Below, piece after piece: positions 27,512 to 36,122 of a stretch of 64,000 bases of DNA (the stretch's first letter is position 1; every line of letters starts with the position of its first letter). Source of the stretch: Solemya velum gill symbiont (GTDB lineage: Bacteria > Pseudomonadota > Gammaproteobacteria > Chromatiales > Chromatiaceae); contig NZ_JRAA01000001.1 of assembly GCF_000787395.1 (NCBI RefSeq), positions 310,001 through 374,000 on the forward strand. Reading direction: 5' to 3'. Made by a program: the position numbers and the translations under genes. Below the pieces are notes generated by a model, which saw only the letters and a list, made by a program, of their open reading frames with translations, ran no database searches and was not told the DNA's origin.

Positions 27512-28072
27512 CTATTCAAACATCCCCATCACGACACACGAGATCTGGTTGTAGATATCGATTCCATCTTTATCCATCACCTGATCGATGACCCAGCGGT
27601 TTTCCTGTCCGGCTCCCATGACCTGCTGAATCTCATAGCCGAGATGGCGCATAAAGGGGTAGGTAGGGCCTTCATCTGTAAAGTTGAAATCGGAATATTC
27701 GGCGCCGCGTTGATTGAGCTTGGCGATAAAGGGCTGGATATAGTCGCCAGCGCCAAAGATGTCCGCCATGTTGTCTTGTACATGCTTTGACATGTGCTTG
27801 GCACTTTTCATGATCAGATCACGGCGGTGGTCGCCCTCAATTTCAAGACGCTCGGTGACAATACGGTCGACAAGCGCAAGCTGAAAAATGAGGTATTCGA
27901 TCATCACGGCAAAGCGCTGATGATCATCTTCGTAGATGAAATCCTCGCCGTGCAGGTTGATTGCTTTCTCCTTGGCAATGCGCCAGGCATTAAAAGCAAT
28001 TGCGCTGCCTATTTCGTCGATTGAACGTTCTGCGTCCTCATCGTGCCAGTGCGCCTTGATTCGAAGGGCCAT
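27512..28072 (-). CDS. Unrecognised soluble protein, 186 residues
   Basis: No known motif. It is rich in charged and aromatic residues, predominantly helical, with KAHWHDEDAERSIDEIGSA at the start and FTDEGPTYPFMRHLGYEIQQ later. No signal peptide or membrane segment. It is convergent with napC and separated from it by a GC hairpin (27485-27501). It is divergent from the 349-residue gene, with about 100 bases between the starts. The length, ribosome context and coding-like composition support it as real. Confidence 0.65.
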   Translation of the reverse strand: MALRIKAHWHDEDAERSIDEIGSAIAFNAWRIAKEKAINLHGEDFIYEDDHQRFAVMIEYLIFQLALVDRIVTERLEIEGDHRRDLIMKSAKHMSKHVQDNMADIFGAGDYIQPFIAKLNQRGAEYSDFNFTDEGPTYPFMRHLGYEIQQVMGAGQENRWVIDQVMDKDGIDIYNQISCVVMGMFE

Positions 28073-28174
28073 GAATACTCCTGATGTTGCAGGGTTAATC
28101 TATCCTGCTTTTCGTTGTTTCAAAACTGATATGGGCGTATTTTACGTTGAGATGGAATCTGAAACGAGCCTGAA

Positions 28175-29224
28175 ATGAGTGTGGGTATCGAAAAGCTGAT
28201 CGAGACTGTACAGCATAACTGTGATATTGCCGATGCACAGCATGGCGGTGATTACACCATGTGCACCTATTTGATGAAGATGCGCGAGTATTTTCGCTGG
28301 GTTGGTGGTTATGGATTTAGCGACCGAATACCCGCAGATGAACTTGGTGATTGGCTCGAGTCGCGAGAGGGTCGCTTCAATGAATTGGAAGAGGCTGATT
28401 TTTCCTCTATCGAGGTTGATGGCCGCCAGGCAGACCCATTCGATGCAGAGCTGATCAACAGCTGGCTCAACCCCCATGGCCTCGTTTACAGTGCCGGTCT
28501 TGAGAACTGTGCGCGGGCGCATTTCTATCTTGCACACCTGGATTCATCGGAACAGCAGCAGGATGGCTACTCACTGCATATCAGCGGCAAGGAACTCGCA
28601 CGTGGTCTCAATTCACCACCTGCGATGATGCAGGAGAGTACCATTTATCTCAGGCGCGAGGCGCTACGCCGACTGATGTGGGAGCGTCTTGAGACCTGGC
28701 GCTGGAACAGCCTCGATAATCCCATGGGCCGCGCTTTCGCGTGTTATGACCTCGAGACAGATATCGAGGAGGCGCTGAGCCTGATCGCTGATCACGAACT
28801 GGAGAGTGTGCGCCAGCACGAAATCGGTGAATATCTAGCAGGACAGATGCTGGGCGATAAGTGGAATCATCTCTTGATGGCAGTATCGGGAACACCAGCA
28901 GAGCTGATGATGCGTGGCTTGCGTGATCATCTGGCTGACTGTCTGGCAACCATCCCGTACCTGGTGGAAGATGGCAGGGAGTCATCCATCCATTTTCTGC
29001 TTGGTAATCTCTCCGGAATGCGGGCACAGCTGTTTCCGTCTCTCAGGGTGGAGTATGAGAAGTGGCGCGAATCAGGTGACAGGCGTGGTTTGCTCGAGTT
29101 GTCGAAGCGCGGTCAGGATCACTGGCAGCAGCCTGCCGAATCACTGCTCGTATTTGACGAGGGCGACCCCCATTTGCGTCACCAGGTTGAGGAAGCTGTC
29201 AACAATGCGATTATGAAGGCCTGA
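28175..29224 (+). CDS. Unrecognised protein, possibly of the Sfum_1244 family
   Basis: 349 residues, soluble, mostly helical. The N-terminus MSVGIEKLIETVQHNCDIAD, with CTYLMKMREYFRWVGGYGF after it, and the YLRREALRRLMWERLETWRW segment suggest the Sfum_1244-type family of uncharacterised proteobacterial proteins, recalled only approximately. The repeated C, H and W residues could bind a cofactor but no defined motif is seen. It is divergent from the 186-residue gene at 27512-28072. Function unknown. Confidence 0.6.
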   Translation: MSVGIEKLIETVQHNCDIADAQHGGDYTMCTYLMKMREYFRWVGGYGFSDRIPADELGDWLESREGRFNELEEADFSSIEVDGRQADPFDAELINSWLNPHGLVYSAGLENCARAHFYLAHLDSSEQQQDGYSLHISGKELARGLNSPPAMMQESTIYLRREALRRLMWERLETWRWNSLDNPMGRAFACYDLETDIEEALSLIADHELESVRQHEIGEYLAGQMLGDKWNHLLMAVSGTPAELMMRGLRDHLADCLATIPYLVEDGRESSIHFLLGNLSGMRAQLFPSLRVEYEKWRESGDRRGLLELSKRGQDHWQQPAESLLVFDEGDPHLRHQVEEAVNNAIMKA

Positions 29225-29269
29225 TTTCCTCTGCTTTGGAATTGGGCTATAGCATCAACAACGTCAATT

Positions 29270-30742
29270 CTAAAAACTCAAATCCACTGCAAAGAACAGC
29301 ATTCCCAGTAACAGCAGCAGGCCCAGGGCGACCATGGAGAGGCCAAAACCAAAGAAGGCAATCTGTACTGCCCTGGGTGGCTGGGTGACGATGCGTTCCT
29401 CAAGTTTTCCCTCTGCTCGCATACGCTCAATCCAGGCCGGGTGTTCTTTTTCCAATGCCTCTAGCTCAGCAGCGCCGTGGAATATGTGGGCGTTTAATGG
29501 AAAGGCACTGGGTCGGTAGCTTTCGATGAAAAAGTGGACGACGAAGATATGCGCCATGGCCAATATCGCTTCAATCTTGTGTACCCAGCGGGCCACGTTC
29601 ATCATCCAGCCAGGCAAGACTGAAGTGGTCAGTACTGAATCGAACATCAACAGGCCGGTCGTTCCCACGATAAGCAGTCCCCACCAGACTGCCCAGTAAT
29701 CGAATTTCTGCCACCAGGACCACCGGTCAAACACCGGGTGCTCCCTGCGTCCAAACAACCAGGACATATGCTGGTGTACGGCTTTGAAATCACTCCAGGT
29801 CCAGACCAGGCTGTCCGGGCCGCTGAGGTAGCCTTTCTTACCGACAAGCGCTGAACGGATCAGGTAGACAACATGGGCGGTAAAAATGGTCATCAGGAAG
29901 AGGCCGAACATGCGGTGTACCCAAACAGCACCATCACCCCCGCCAAAGGGCAATGCGAGGGTTTTTCCCAATCCTGTTTCAATGTACATCCAGGCCACAC
30001 CTGTTACCGAAAGTGCCATGAAACTGATAACAAGGACCGTGTGCATCCAGCGTTCACTGCGGGTAAAACGCTCTACCAGAACTCTCTTTTCAGGTTCTTT
30101 CCTCTTTTCATGCCTGTTTTCCCAGTGTTGTCTCGCCTCGCGCCATGCCCATACAGTCGTATAGGGCATAAAGAAGATGAAAACACCTCCGGCCAGTGCG
30201 AGAAAAAAAACAGTAGACCAGTAAAGAGCAGGAAAATCTTCCCGGGTCTGTTGTGACCATGGGCGTTTTTCGTGAGTGACATAGCTTCCCATTCCGGGGC
30301 CAGCTCCTTCGTGACACTTGGCACACACCTTTTCGTGGCGATGCTCGGCAAAAGCCGCCGCCTTGGGGTTGTGTATACCTGCGACTGGTTTCAAGATATG
30401 GCAGTCCCGGCAGACCAGGGTAGTGCGAGCGTAATGCAGATTGTTCTGTTGACCCTCGTGGCAGCTGAGGCAGTAACGTGCGTGGTAGAAAGATTTTACA
30501 TCCTCGTGTGCGTCCGATTGAGTTGAGTTCTGACGCACAGGTCCATGTCCGGGACCGAGAATATCCAACCAGCTTTTGTTCGTTTTTTGCGAGGGTGTAA
30601 ACAGCTTGGGATCGTTCGGGTCCTCATAACCGCTCTGGGCCCAGGTCGGGGATGAGCTCACAATGATCAGGAACAGGAGAGGCAAAAGTCCTGCGAATAT
30701 GCGGTGTGTGTCATGACGGCCGGTTCTGAGAAGTAGAGACAT
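29270..30742 (-). CDS. Triheme cytochrome c fused to a membrane cytochrome b (b561/FdnI type)
   Basis: 490 residues from the ATG at 30742; the frame stays open to 30829 but that part lacks a signal sequence. A signal peptide (LLFLIIVSSSPTWAQ) is followed by three heme c sites: CLSCH (Cys91), CRDCH (Cys111) and CAKCH (Cys140). Then come about five membrane helices resembling the cytochrome b subunit of formate dehydrogenase or hydrogenase, with the candidate heme-ligand histidines in WMHTVLVIS, VHRMFGLFL, HVVYLIRS and WVHKIEAILAMAHIFVVHF. One polypeptide could move electrons between a periplasmic donor and quinone. No catalytic subunit is adjacent. It is divergent from SulP. Confidence 0.82.
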   Translation of the reverse strand: MSLLLRTGRHDTHRIFAGLLPLLFLIIVSSSPTWAQSGYEDPNDPKLFTPSQKTNKSWLDILGPGHGPVRQNSTQSDAHEDVKSFYHARYCLSCHEGQQNNLHYARTTLVCRDCHILKPVAGIHNPKAAAFAEHRHEKVCAKCHEGAGPGMGSYVTHEKRPWSQQTREDFPALYWSTVFFLALAGGVFIFFMPYTTVWAWREARQHWENRHEKRKEPEKRVLVERFTRSERWMHTVLVISFMALSVTGVAWMYIETGLGKTLALPFGGGDGAVWVHRMFGLFLMTIFTAHVVYLIRSALVGKKGYLSGPDSLVWTWSDFKAVHQHMSWLFGRREHPVFDRWSWWQKFDYWAVWWGLLIVGTTGLLMFDSVLTTSVLPGWMMNVARWVHKIEAILAMAHIFVVHFFIESYRPSAFPLNAHIFHGAAELEALEKEHPAWIERMRAEGKLEERIVTQPPRAVQIAFFGFGLSMVALGLLLLLGMLFFAVDLSF

Positions 30743-30780
30743 ATTTCTGTTAGATCCTTTTAATGCCCGGGGATAGTATT

Positions 30781-30809
30781 GATCCACTCTCACTATATTG
30801 ACGTGGATC
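30781..30809. promoter_or_regulatory. Inverted repeat in the divergent promoter region of the triheme-cytochrome b gene and sulP
   Basis: GATCCAC (30781-30787) and GTGGATC (30803-30809) are perfect 7-bp arms with a 15-base spacer, 39 bases upstream of the cytochrome start codon. A second partial pair, TGACGT with ACGTCA, overlaps it (about 30799-30828). It could be an operator. No regulator is assigned. Confidence 0.4.
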
Positions 30810-31007
30810 GAAAACCTTATCAACGTCACTGATTCTCATTGTGCCTGTTGCATTTGCATGAATAACCAAGCATTTAGTGGTTTTATTTTTTTCGGGATGA
30901 CCATCTGCCTGGGGCGAGTATAAAGAGAAGCAGTCCGTGTTTATTCTGCATTAATGATCGCTAATATGCTAAAATAGTCGGCTGATTCAGCCATTGGCCA
31001 TTTTCCC

Positions 31008-32570
31008 ATGTTCACGATTACACCTGCCCAGATCGGCAGCATCAAAGACGATACGCTGTCAGGACTGACTGTTGCACTGGCACTTGTGCCCGAGGCTGTC
31101 GCGTTCGCCTTTGTCGCCCATGTTTCTCCCGAAGTTGGCCTGTGGGCCGCAGTTATCGTCGGTTTTCTGGCCGCGGCCATCGGTGGTCGTCCCGGAATGA
31201 TCTCGGGTGCAACCGGTGCGCTGGCTGTGATCATGGCGGGTCTTGTGATCCAGCACGGAGTGGACTACCTGTTTCCCGCAGTTATCCTGATGGGACTGAT
31301 CCAGATCTCAGTGGGGGTACTCAGGCTCGGCAAGTACATGCGCATTGTGCCTTACCCGGTGATGCTCGGATTTGTTAACGGTCTTGCAGTGGTGATTTTT
31401 CTTGCCCAGCTACAGCAGTTTTTCGATATCGACCCGGTGACAGGGGAGAAAACGCTTCTCGAAACGCCCATATTGATGGCAACACTTGGTGTTGTCCTGA
31501 TGACGATGGCGATCATCCATTTTCTGCCAAAATTCACCATGGCAGTGCCTGCTGCACTGGTGGCGATTGTGAGCACCACGCTGCTGACACTGTTTGCGAC
31601 ACAGGTCGGTTTTGACTTTGGCATCAAAACTGTTGGTGATGTCGCGCCTATCGGTGGCCTGCCAACACTGCCGGACTTCAGCCAGACGATGGGCAGCTGG
31701 GATCAGATTGTTGATACATTCATGATTATATTTCCATACTCTTTTGCATTTGCTGCCATTGGCCTGGTTGAGTCACTGCTGACACTGGGTGTTATCGACG
31801 AAATGACAGGTACACGTGGATGCGGTAACAAGGAGTGTGTCGGCCAGGGTATTGCCAACATCGTCGCTGGTTCTGCCGGAACCATGGGTGGTTGCGCCAT
31901 GATCGGACAGAGCATGATCAACATTAACTCGGGCGGTTTCGGACGCCTCTCTGGCATCATGGCAGCAGTTTCACTGGCGCTTTTCATCCTGTTTGGTTCC
32001 TCCCTGATCGAGGTGATTCCGGTTGCCGCGCTGGTTGGTGTCATGTTCATCGTGGTACTCGCGACTTTTGAATGGTCGAGTTTCCGTATTCTCAGAAAAG
32101 TACCGAAACACGATGCTTTCGTTCTGATTGTGGTTTCTGTCATCACAGTTATAACTGACAACCTGGCGCTTGCTGTCGGGATCGGCGTGATTATCTCCGC
32201 ACTGGTCTTCTCCTGGACAAGTGCGATTCGTGTTGTGGCAGATATATCTGTCAATGAAGAGGGTGCCAAAATCTATGTAATCAACGGACCACTTTTTTTC
32301 GGTTCTGCCAAGGTGTTTTCTGATCTCTTCACCCCTGATGATGATCCTGACGAGGTAATTGTTGATTTCATCAACTCACGTGTTGTCGATCACTCAGCGG
32401 TTGAGGCGATCGACTCACTCGCGGAACGTTATACAAAACGCGGCAAGAATCTGCATCTGCGTCATCTCAGTGTTGACTGTACCAACCTGCTCAACAAGGC
32501 GGGGGACCTGGTTGAGGTCAACTACGAAGAGGATCCGAACTACAAGGTGGCCGACGACAAGCTTGCCTGA
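31008..32570 (+). CDS. SulP-family anion transporter with C-terminal STAS domain
   Basis: 520 residues. It has the SulP start (DTLSGLTVALALVPEAVAFA), GLWAAVIVGFLAAAIGGRPG followed by ISGATGA, and about 12-14 membrane helices. The cytoplasmic STAS domain spans about residues 415-510 (KIYVINGPLFFGSAKVF). SulP proteins carry sulfate, bicarbonate or related anions. The CGNKECVGQGIANI block is as in bacterial bicarbonate/sulfate members. The substrate is not decidable from sequence. No partner gene overlaps it. Confidence 0.92.
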   Translation: MFTITPAQIGSIKDDTLSGLTVALALVPEAVAFAFVAHVSPEVGLWAAVIVGFLAAAIGGRPGMISGATGALAVIMAGLVIQHGVDYLFPAVILMGLIQISVGVLRLGKYMRIVPYPVMLGFVNGLAVVIFLAQLQQFFDIDPVTGEKTLLETPILMATLGVVLMTMAIIHFLPKFTMAVPAALVAIVSTTLLTLFATQVGFDFGIKTVGDVAPIGGLPTLPDFSQTMGSWDQIVDTFMIIFPYSFAFAAIGLVESLLTLGVIDEMTGTRGCGNKECVGQGIANIVAGSAGTMGGCAMIGQSMININSGGFGRLSGIMAAVSLALFILFGSSLIEVIPVAALVGVMFIVVLATFEWSSFRILRKVPKHDAFVLIVVSVITVITDNLALAVGIGVIISALVFSWTSAIRVVADISVNEEGAKIYVINGPLFFGSAKVFSDLFTPDDDPDEVIVDFINSRVVDHSAVEAIDSLAERYTKRGKNLHLRHLSVDCTNLLNKAGDLVEVNYEEDPNYKVADDKLA

Positions 32571-32637
32571 GCAGGTTGTTGACCAGGATAAGTATTGCGA
32601 CACATAATCAACTCATTGCAATAACTGGTTTGTGCTC

Positions 32638-33252
32638 ATGACGACAGCTTTTGACAAACAGGTAACGCCTCTTCGCACCATTTTCGAGGTGAAGCCCGGC
32701 AGTTTTATCTTCAGCCGCGAAAATGCATTGCCGGCCGATTTCTGCGATGAAGTTGTGCGTCGCTTCGAGGCCAGCGAGTCCTATCAGCGCAAGGGCGTCA
32801 TTGGCCAGCTTGGCGAAGAGGATAGCGGCATCAAAAGCACCATGGACCTCGTCGTAAGCGACAAGGATGACTGGAAGGATATCGACCAGATGTTCTTCCG
32901 TGGCATGGCAGCGGCAATGAATGAGTTTCGTGAAAGTTTTCCCTATTTCAAGGGCCACTTCAAAGACCTGGGCTACCAGGTTCAGCGTTACCTCCCGGGC
33001 GACTATTATCATTGGCACATTGACGGGGGCAGTCATCAGTTTGCCGATCGCCAGCTGGTCGCACTCTGGTATCTGAATGATGTGCCCGAGGGTGCAGGTG
33101 GTGAAACCCAGTTTCTGTTCCAGGACATCAGTGTACGTCCCGAGAAGGGCAAGCTGGTGCTGTTTCCTCCATTCTGGACGCATGAGCATCGTGCAGCCGA
33201 AATGCTCAGCGGTGCCAAATATATCGCAACCACCTGGGTTCTGTTTCGTTGA
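32638..33252 (+). CDS. 2-oxoglutarate/Fe(II)-dependent dioxygenase, prolyl-hydroxylase type
   Basis: 204 residues from the ATG; a GTG two codons earlier is in frame. The iron facial triad is His127 and Asp129 (YYHWHIDGG) plus His182 in PPFWTHEHRA, followed by the cofactor-binding end of the fold (YIATTWVLF). G-A-G-G-E-T-Q-F is the usual strand before the last ligand. It should hydroxylate a protein or small-molecule substrate, unknown here. It is translationally coupled to the degenerate receiver gene behind it (TTGA overlap). Confidence 0.83.
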   Translation: MTTAFDKQVTPLRTIFEVKPGSFIFSRENALPADFCDEVVRRFEASESYQRKGVIGQLGEEDSGIKSTMDLVVSDKDDWKDIDQMFFRGMAAAMNEFRESFPYFKGHFKDLGYQVQRYLPGDYYHWHIDGGSHQFADRQLVALWYLNDVPEGAGGETQFLFQDISVRPEKGKLVLFPPFWTHEHRAAEMLSGAKYIATTWVLFR

Positions 33253-33614
33253 AACAGCTGTTGGCGATTATTGAGATGGGAGGCTATCCCAATTTCATTC
33301 CGCTTTACCGGTCGCTGGGATTTGAAGTCCATGTCGAGAATTCCGTGCGTAAGGCACGTAGCTGGCTAAAGAAAACAACACCGGATGTCATTGTTGCCGA
33401 GTATAATTTCCAGAGCCAGTTTCGCGATCGAACATCAAACCTTGAAACCCTGATGGCAGTGCTCGAGAAATATGGAAGCAGCAAGGTCATCGCCTTCTAT
33501 GACACACAGACTGAACATAAACTGGCGTTGCTGCAGGAGCGCTTTCCCCTGCATGATGCGATCCCTTTCCCTGTCAGTGAAGAGAAACTGACAGATGCAC
33601 TTGAACGCATATAG
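33249..33614 (+). CDS. Degenerate receiver-like protein (pseudo-receiver)
   Basis: 121 residues starting with TTG inside the stop of the dioxygenase gene. The alternation of strands and helices (LLAIIEMGGYPNF, DVIVAEYNFQSQF, KVIAFYDTQTE, AIPFPVSEEKLTDALE) follows a response-regulator receiver. The phosphorylated Asp position is Glu51 and the conserved Lys before Pro in the last loop is Phe. It therefore cannot work by ordinary phosphorylation and might be constitutively active or a protein-interaction domain. It lies between an oxygenase and a flavoprotein, a functional link being possible. Confidence 0.6.
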   Translation: MKQLLAIIEMGGYPNFIPLYRSLGFEVHVENSVRKARSWLKKTTPDVIVAEYNFQSQFRDRTSNLETLMAVLEKYGSSKVIAFYDTQTEHKLALLQERFPLHDAIPFPVSEEKLTDALERI

Positions 33615-33638
33615 TTACCCCTGTTAACAAGGCAGAAA

Positions 33639-34766
33639 ATGAAGAAAATCACAATTATCGGAGCGGGATTTGCAGGATTGACCGCGGTCCGTGAACTCAG
33701 AAAACTGGACAAGTCTGTTGAGATTACGCTTATCTCGCCAGTTGCAGAACTGCACTACCTGCCGGGCATCATCTGGATACCGAGTGGCAGGCGTCAACGT
33801 GAGGACCTGGTTATTTCACTGGATAACTATTTCTCACGTATGAAGGTCAAATTTCACCAGGGGAATGTGACCGGATTGCGTGATGGTGGCCGCGTTGTCG
33901 AGACAGACAATGGCGAAATTACGAATGATGGCCTGATTATTGGTTCCGGTGGCCGATTCATCAAGAAGCTGCCTGGAATTGAACGTGCCATCACACCTTG
34001 TGAAGGTATTACCGCTGCCGAGAAGATTCGTGATCGCCTCAAAGAGATGCAGGGTGGAAATATCGCCATCGGTTTTGCCGGTAATCCGAAAGAGCCAAGC
34101 GCAATGCGTGGCGGCCCCATGTTCGAGTTTCTATTCGGGCTCGATACACAACTTCGCCAGGAAGGGCGACGCGACAACTTCAAGCTGACTTTCTTCAGCC
34201 CTGCGCCTCAACCGGGAAATCGCCTCGGCCCGAAGGCGGTTAAGGGGCTGTTGGAGGAGATGAAGAAACGCAATATCGATACCCATCTCGGTCACAAGAT
34301 GAAGGGCTTTAGCGAAACCGGCGTAACAACCGAGGGCGGAGAGTTTCCTGCTGACCTGATTCTTTTTATGCCCGGTATGACCGGCAACAAGTGGTTTGAC
34401 AATTCAGAACTACCTCGCTCTGAGGGAGGCCTGATCAAGGCAGATGCCCAGTGCCGTGTCGAGGGTATGAAAAATGTCTATGTTGCCGGTGATTCCGGCA
34501 GTTTTCCGGGGCCTGACTGGATGCCTAAACAGGCACACATGGCTGATCTGCAGGCTACTGCGGCAGCAAAGAACCTGCTCACCGAGCTTGATGGCAGTAC
34601 TCCATCTGAAACTTTCAAGGTGGAACTGGTCTGTATTGTCGATTCAAACAGCAAGGGTATGTTGGTCTCGCGTAATGAGAAACGTGCGCTGACACTGCCT
34701 GCATGCAGGATGTTCCACTGGATGAAGCGTGGTTTTGAGTGGTGGTACCTGAAGCAGTATCGCTGA
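33639..34766 (+). CDS. FAD-dependent oxidoreductase of the SQR/FCSD type
   Basis: 375 residues. ITIIGAGFAGLTAVREL is the dinucleotide-binding fold. YVAGDSGSFPGPDWMPKQAH is the FAD-contacting block shared by sulfide:quinone reductase and flavocytochrome c. The C-terminus (FHWMKRGFEWWYLKQY) looks like a membrane-touching amphipathic end. Cys121 may correspond to the first redox cysteine of SQR, but the site of the central one reads SAMRGGPMFEF, without Cys. It is therefore not a standard sulfide oxidase and might act on another thiol or as a quinone reductase. It is 24 bases after the receiver-like gene. Confidence 0.78.
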   Translation: MKKITIIGAGFAGLTAVRELRKLDKSVEITLISPVAELHYLPGIIWIPSGRRQREDLVISLDNYFSRMKVKFHQGNVTGLRDGGRVVETDNGEITNDGLIIGSGGRFIKKLPGIERAITPCEGITAAEKIRDRLKEMQGGNIAIGFAGNPKEPSAMRGGPMFEFLFGLDTQLRQEGRRDNFKLTFFSPAPQPGNRLGPKAVKGLLEEMKKRNIDTHLGHKMKGFSETGVTTEGGEFPADLILFMPGMTGNKWFDNSELPRSEGGLIKADAQCRVEGMKNVYVAGDSGSFPGPDWMPKQAHMADLQATAAAKNLLTELDGSTPSETFKVELVCIVDSNSKGMLVSRNEKRALTLPACRMFHWMKRGFEWWYLKQYR

Positions 34767-34776
34767 GTAATAACAG

Positions 34777-35193
34777 ATGCTGCGTATCTCCAATAATGTC
34801 ACTCTGCCCGATTCTGAAATCGAGATGGAGGGCATTCGTGCGCAGGGTGCGGGCGGGCAGAATGTCAACAAGGTCTCCACGGCCATTCATCTGCGTTTTG
34901 ATATCAATGCCTCTTCATTGCCTCCTTTCTACAAGGAACGCCTGCTTCAGCTGCGCGATAAGCGTATCAACAAGGATGGCGTCATCGTCATCAAGGCGCA
35001 GAAGTACCGTTCACGGGAAAAGAACATTGATGATGCGCTCAAGCGGCTCACAGCTATTGTGCGCAGTGTTGCCACCGTACAAAAGAGCCGTAAGCCGACC
35101 AAGCCGACACGGGCAGCCAAGCAACGACGAATCGATGATAAAAAACGGCGTGGCAAGATCAAGCAGAACCGCAAAAAAGTCCATTCGGATTAA
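34777..35193 (+). CDS. arfB: ArfB/YaeJ, peptidyl-tRNA hydrolase that rescues stalled ribosomes
   Basis: 138 residues. The release-factor-like domain holds the catalytic GGQ in RAQGAGGQNVNKVSTAIHLR. A very basic C-terminal tail (KQRRIDDKKRRGKIKQNRKK) is what ArfB inserts into the mRNA channel. Family length about 140. It frees stalled ribosomes lacking a stop codon. Ten bases separate it from the flavoprotein gene. Confidence 0.95.
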   Translation: MLRISNNVTLPDSEIEMEGIRAQGAGGQNVNKVSTAIHLRFDINASSLPPFYKERLLQLRDKRINKDGVIVIKAQKYRSREKNIDDALKRLTAIVRSVATVQKSRKPTKPTRAAKQRRIDDKKRRGKIKQNRKKVHSD

Positions 35194-35198
35194 CGCGC

Positions 35199-36122
35199 TT
35201 GTTCACTACCTATCTCAAGCTGGTGTTTGCTGTCGTCTCCTGGGGTGGCGCATTTGTATTCGCCAAAATGGCGGGTGCTGATATCGGTGAGGTCGAGGCG
35301 GCCTCATGGCGTTTCCTCGTCAGTGCACTCTTGCTGACGCCGCTGCTGTTTCGTACCAGGTTTCCGAAACCAACAGCAAGGGAAATGTTGCTATTCCTGG
35401 TACTTGGCCTGAGCGGTATCTATTTCTATAACCTCTTTTTCTTCCATGGTCTTCAGCTGATCAAGTCGAGTCTTGCCGGCATGATCATAGCTCTCAACCC
35501 GATTGTCATACTGCTGCTCTCTGTCTATTTTTTCAAGGAGCGACTGACGCCAAAGATGTTTGCCGGTGTTGTCATTTCAATTACGGGGGCGATTGTCGTA
35601 GTGCTGGGCAGGCAGGTACCGCAGGGCGGTGAAGCCAGCAGCTGGCTTGGCATTATTCTGATTCTTGGATGTGTCATCAGCTGGTCAATCTACAGTCTTT
35701 TCGGCAAGGCGATGATGAAGCGTTACTCACCAGGACAGCTGATCAGTGTATCCGTGTGGATCGGTGCAGTGATCCTGCTGCTGCATCTCTATCTATCGGG
35801 TTCATCCTTACCACCGGTCAGTGGCATCTCCCTGTTCTCTGTTTTTTATCTCTCGGCGATTGCAACGGTACTGGCCTTTGTCTGGTATTACGATGCGATT
35901 CGACAGATCGGTGCAGGTTTCTCGGCCCAGTTCATCAATCTTGTTCCTTTCTCGGCTGCGTTATTCGGTTACTTCATCCTTGACGAGCGTATCTCGCTGT
36001 TGACCTTGAGTGGTGGTGTCCTGGTTGTCACGGGTGTATTGATTACGCAAAGAGCTAAAATCAGCCAAGCAGAAGCTTCAGCGCCATGCTCACCGAAACA
36101 ATCACAAGCAGCGGACGAATAA
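35199..36122 (+). CDS. EamA/DMT-family membrane transporter
   Basis: 307 residues with ten membrane helices in two EamA repeats (the second begins at about residue 150). It has VSWGGAFVFAKMAGADI near the start and GVLVVTGVLITQRAK at the end. Start is TTG (35199), five bases after arfB. It is a drug/metabolite type exporter, substrate unknown. Its last 20 codons overlap the end of the convergent TSUP gene. Confidence 0.85.
   Translation: MFTTYLKLVFAVVSWGGAFVFAKMAGADIGEVEAASWRFLVSALLLTPLLFRTRFPKPTAREMLLFLVLGLSGIYFYNLFFFHGLQLIKSSLAGMIIALNPIVILLLSVYFFKERLTPKMFAGVVISITGAIVVVLGRQVPQGGEASSWLGIILILGCVISWSIYSLFGKAMMKRYSPGQLISVSVWIGAVILLLHLYLSGSSLPPVSGISLFSVFYLSAIATVLAFVWYYDAIRQIGAGFSAQFINLVPFSAALFGYFILDERISLLTLSGGVLVVTGVLITQRAKISQAEASAPCSPKQSQAADE

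Noticed and set aside
31703-32269. 188-codon minus-strand frame within sulP
   Set aside because: Thr/Ser/Pro-rich antisense translation of membrane helices, typical shadow.
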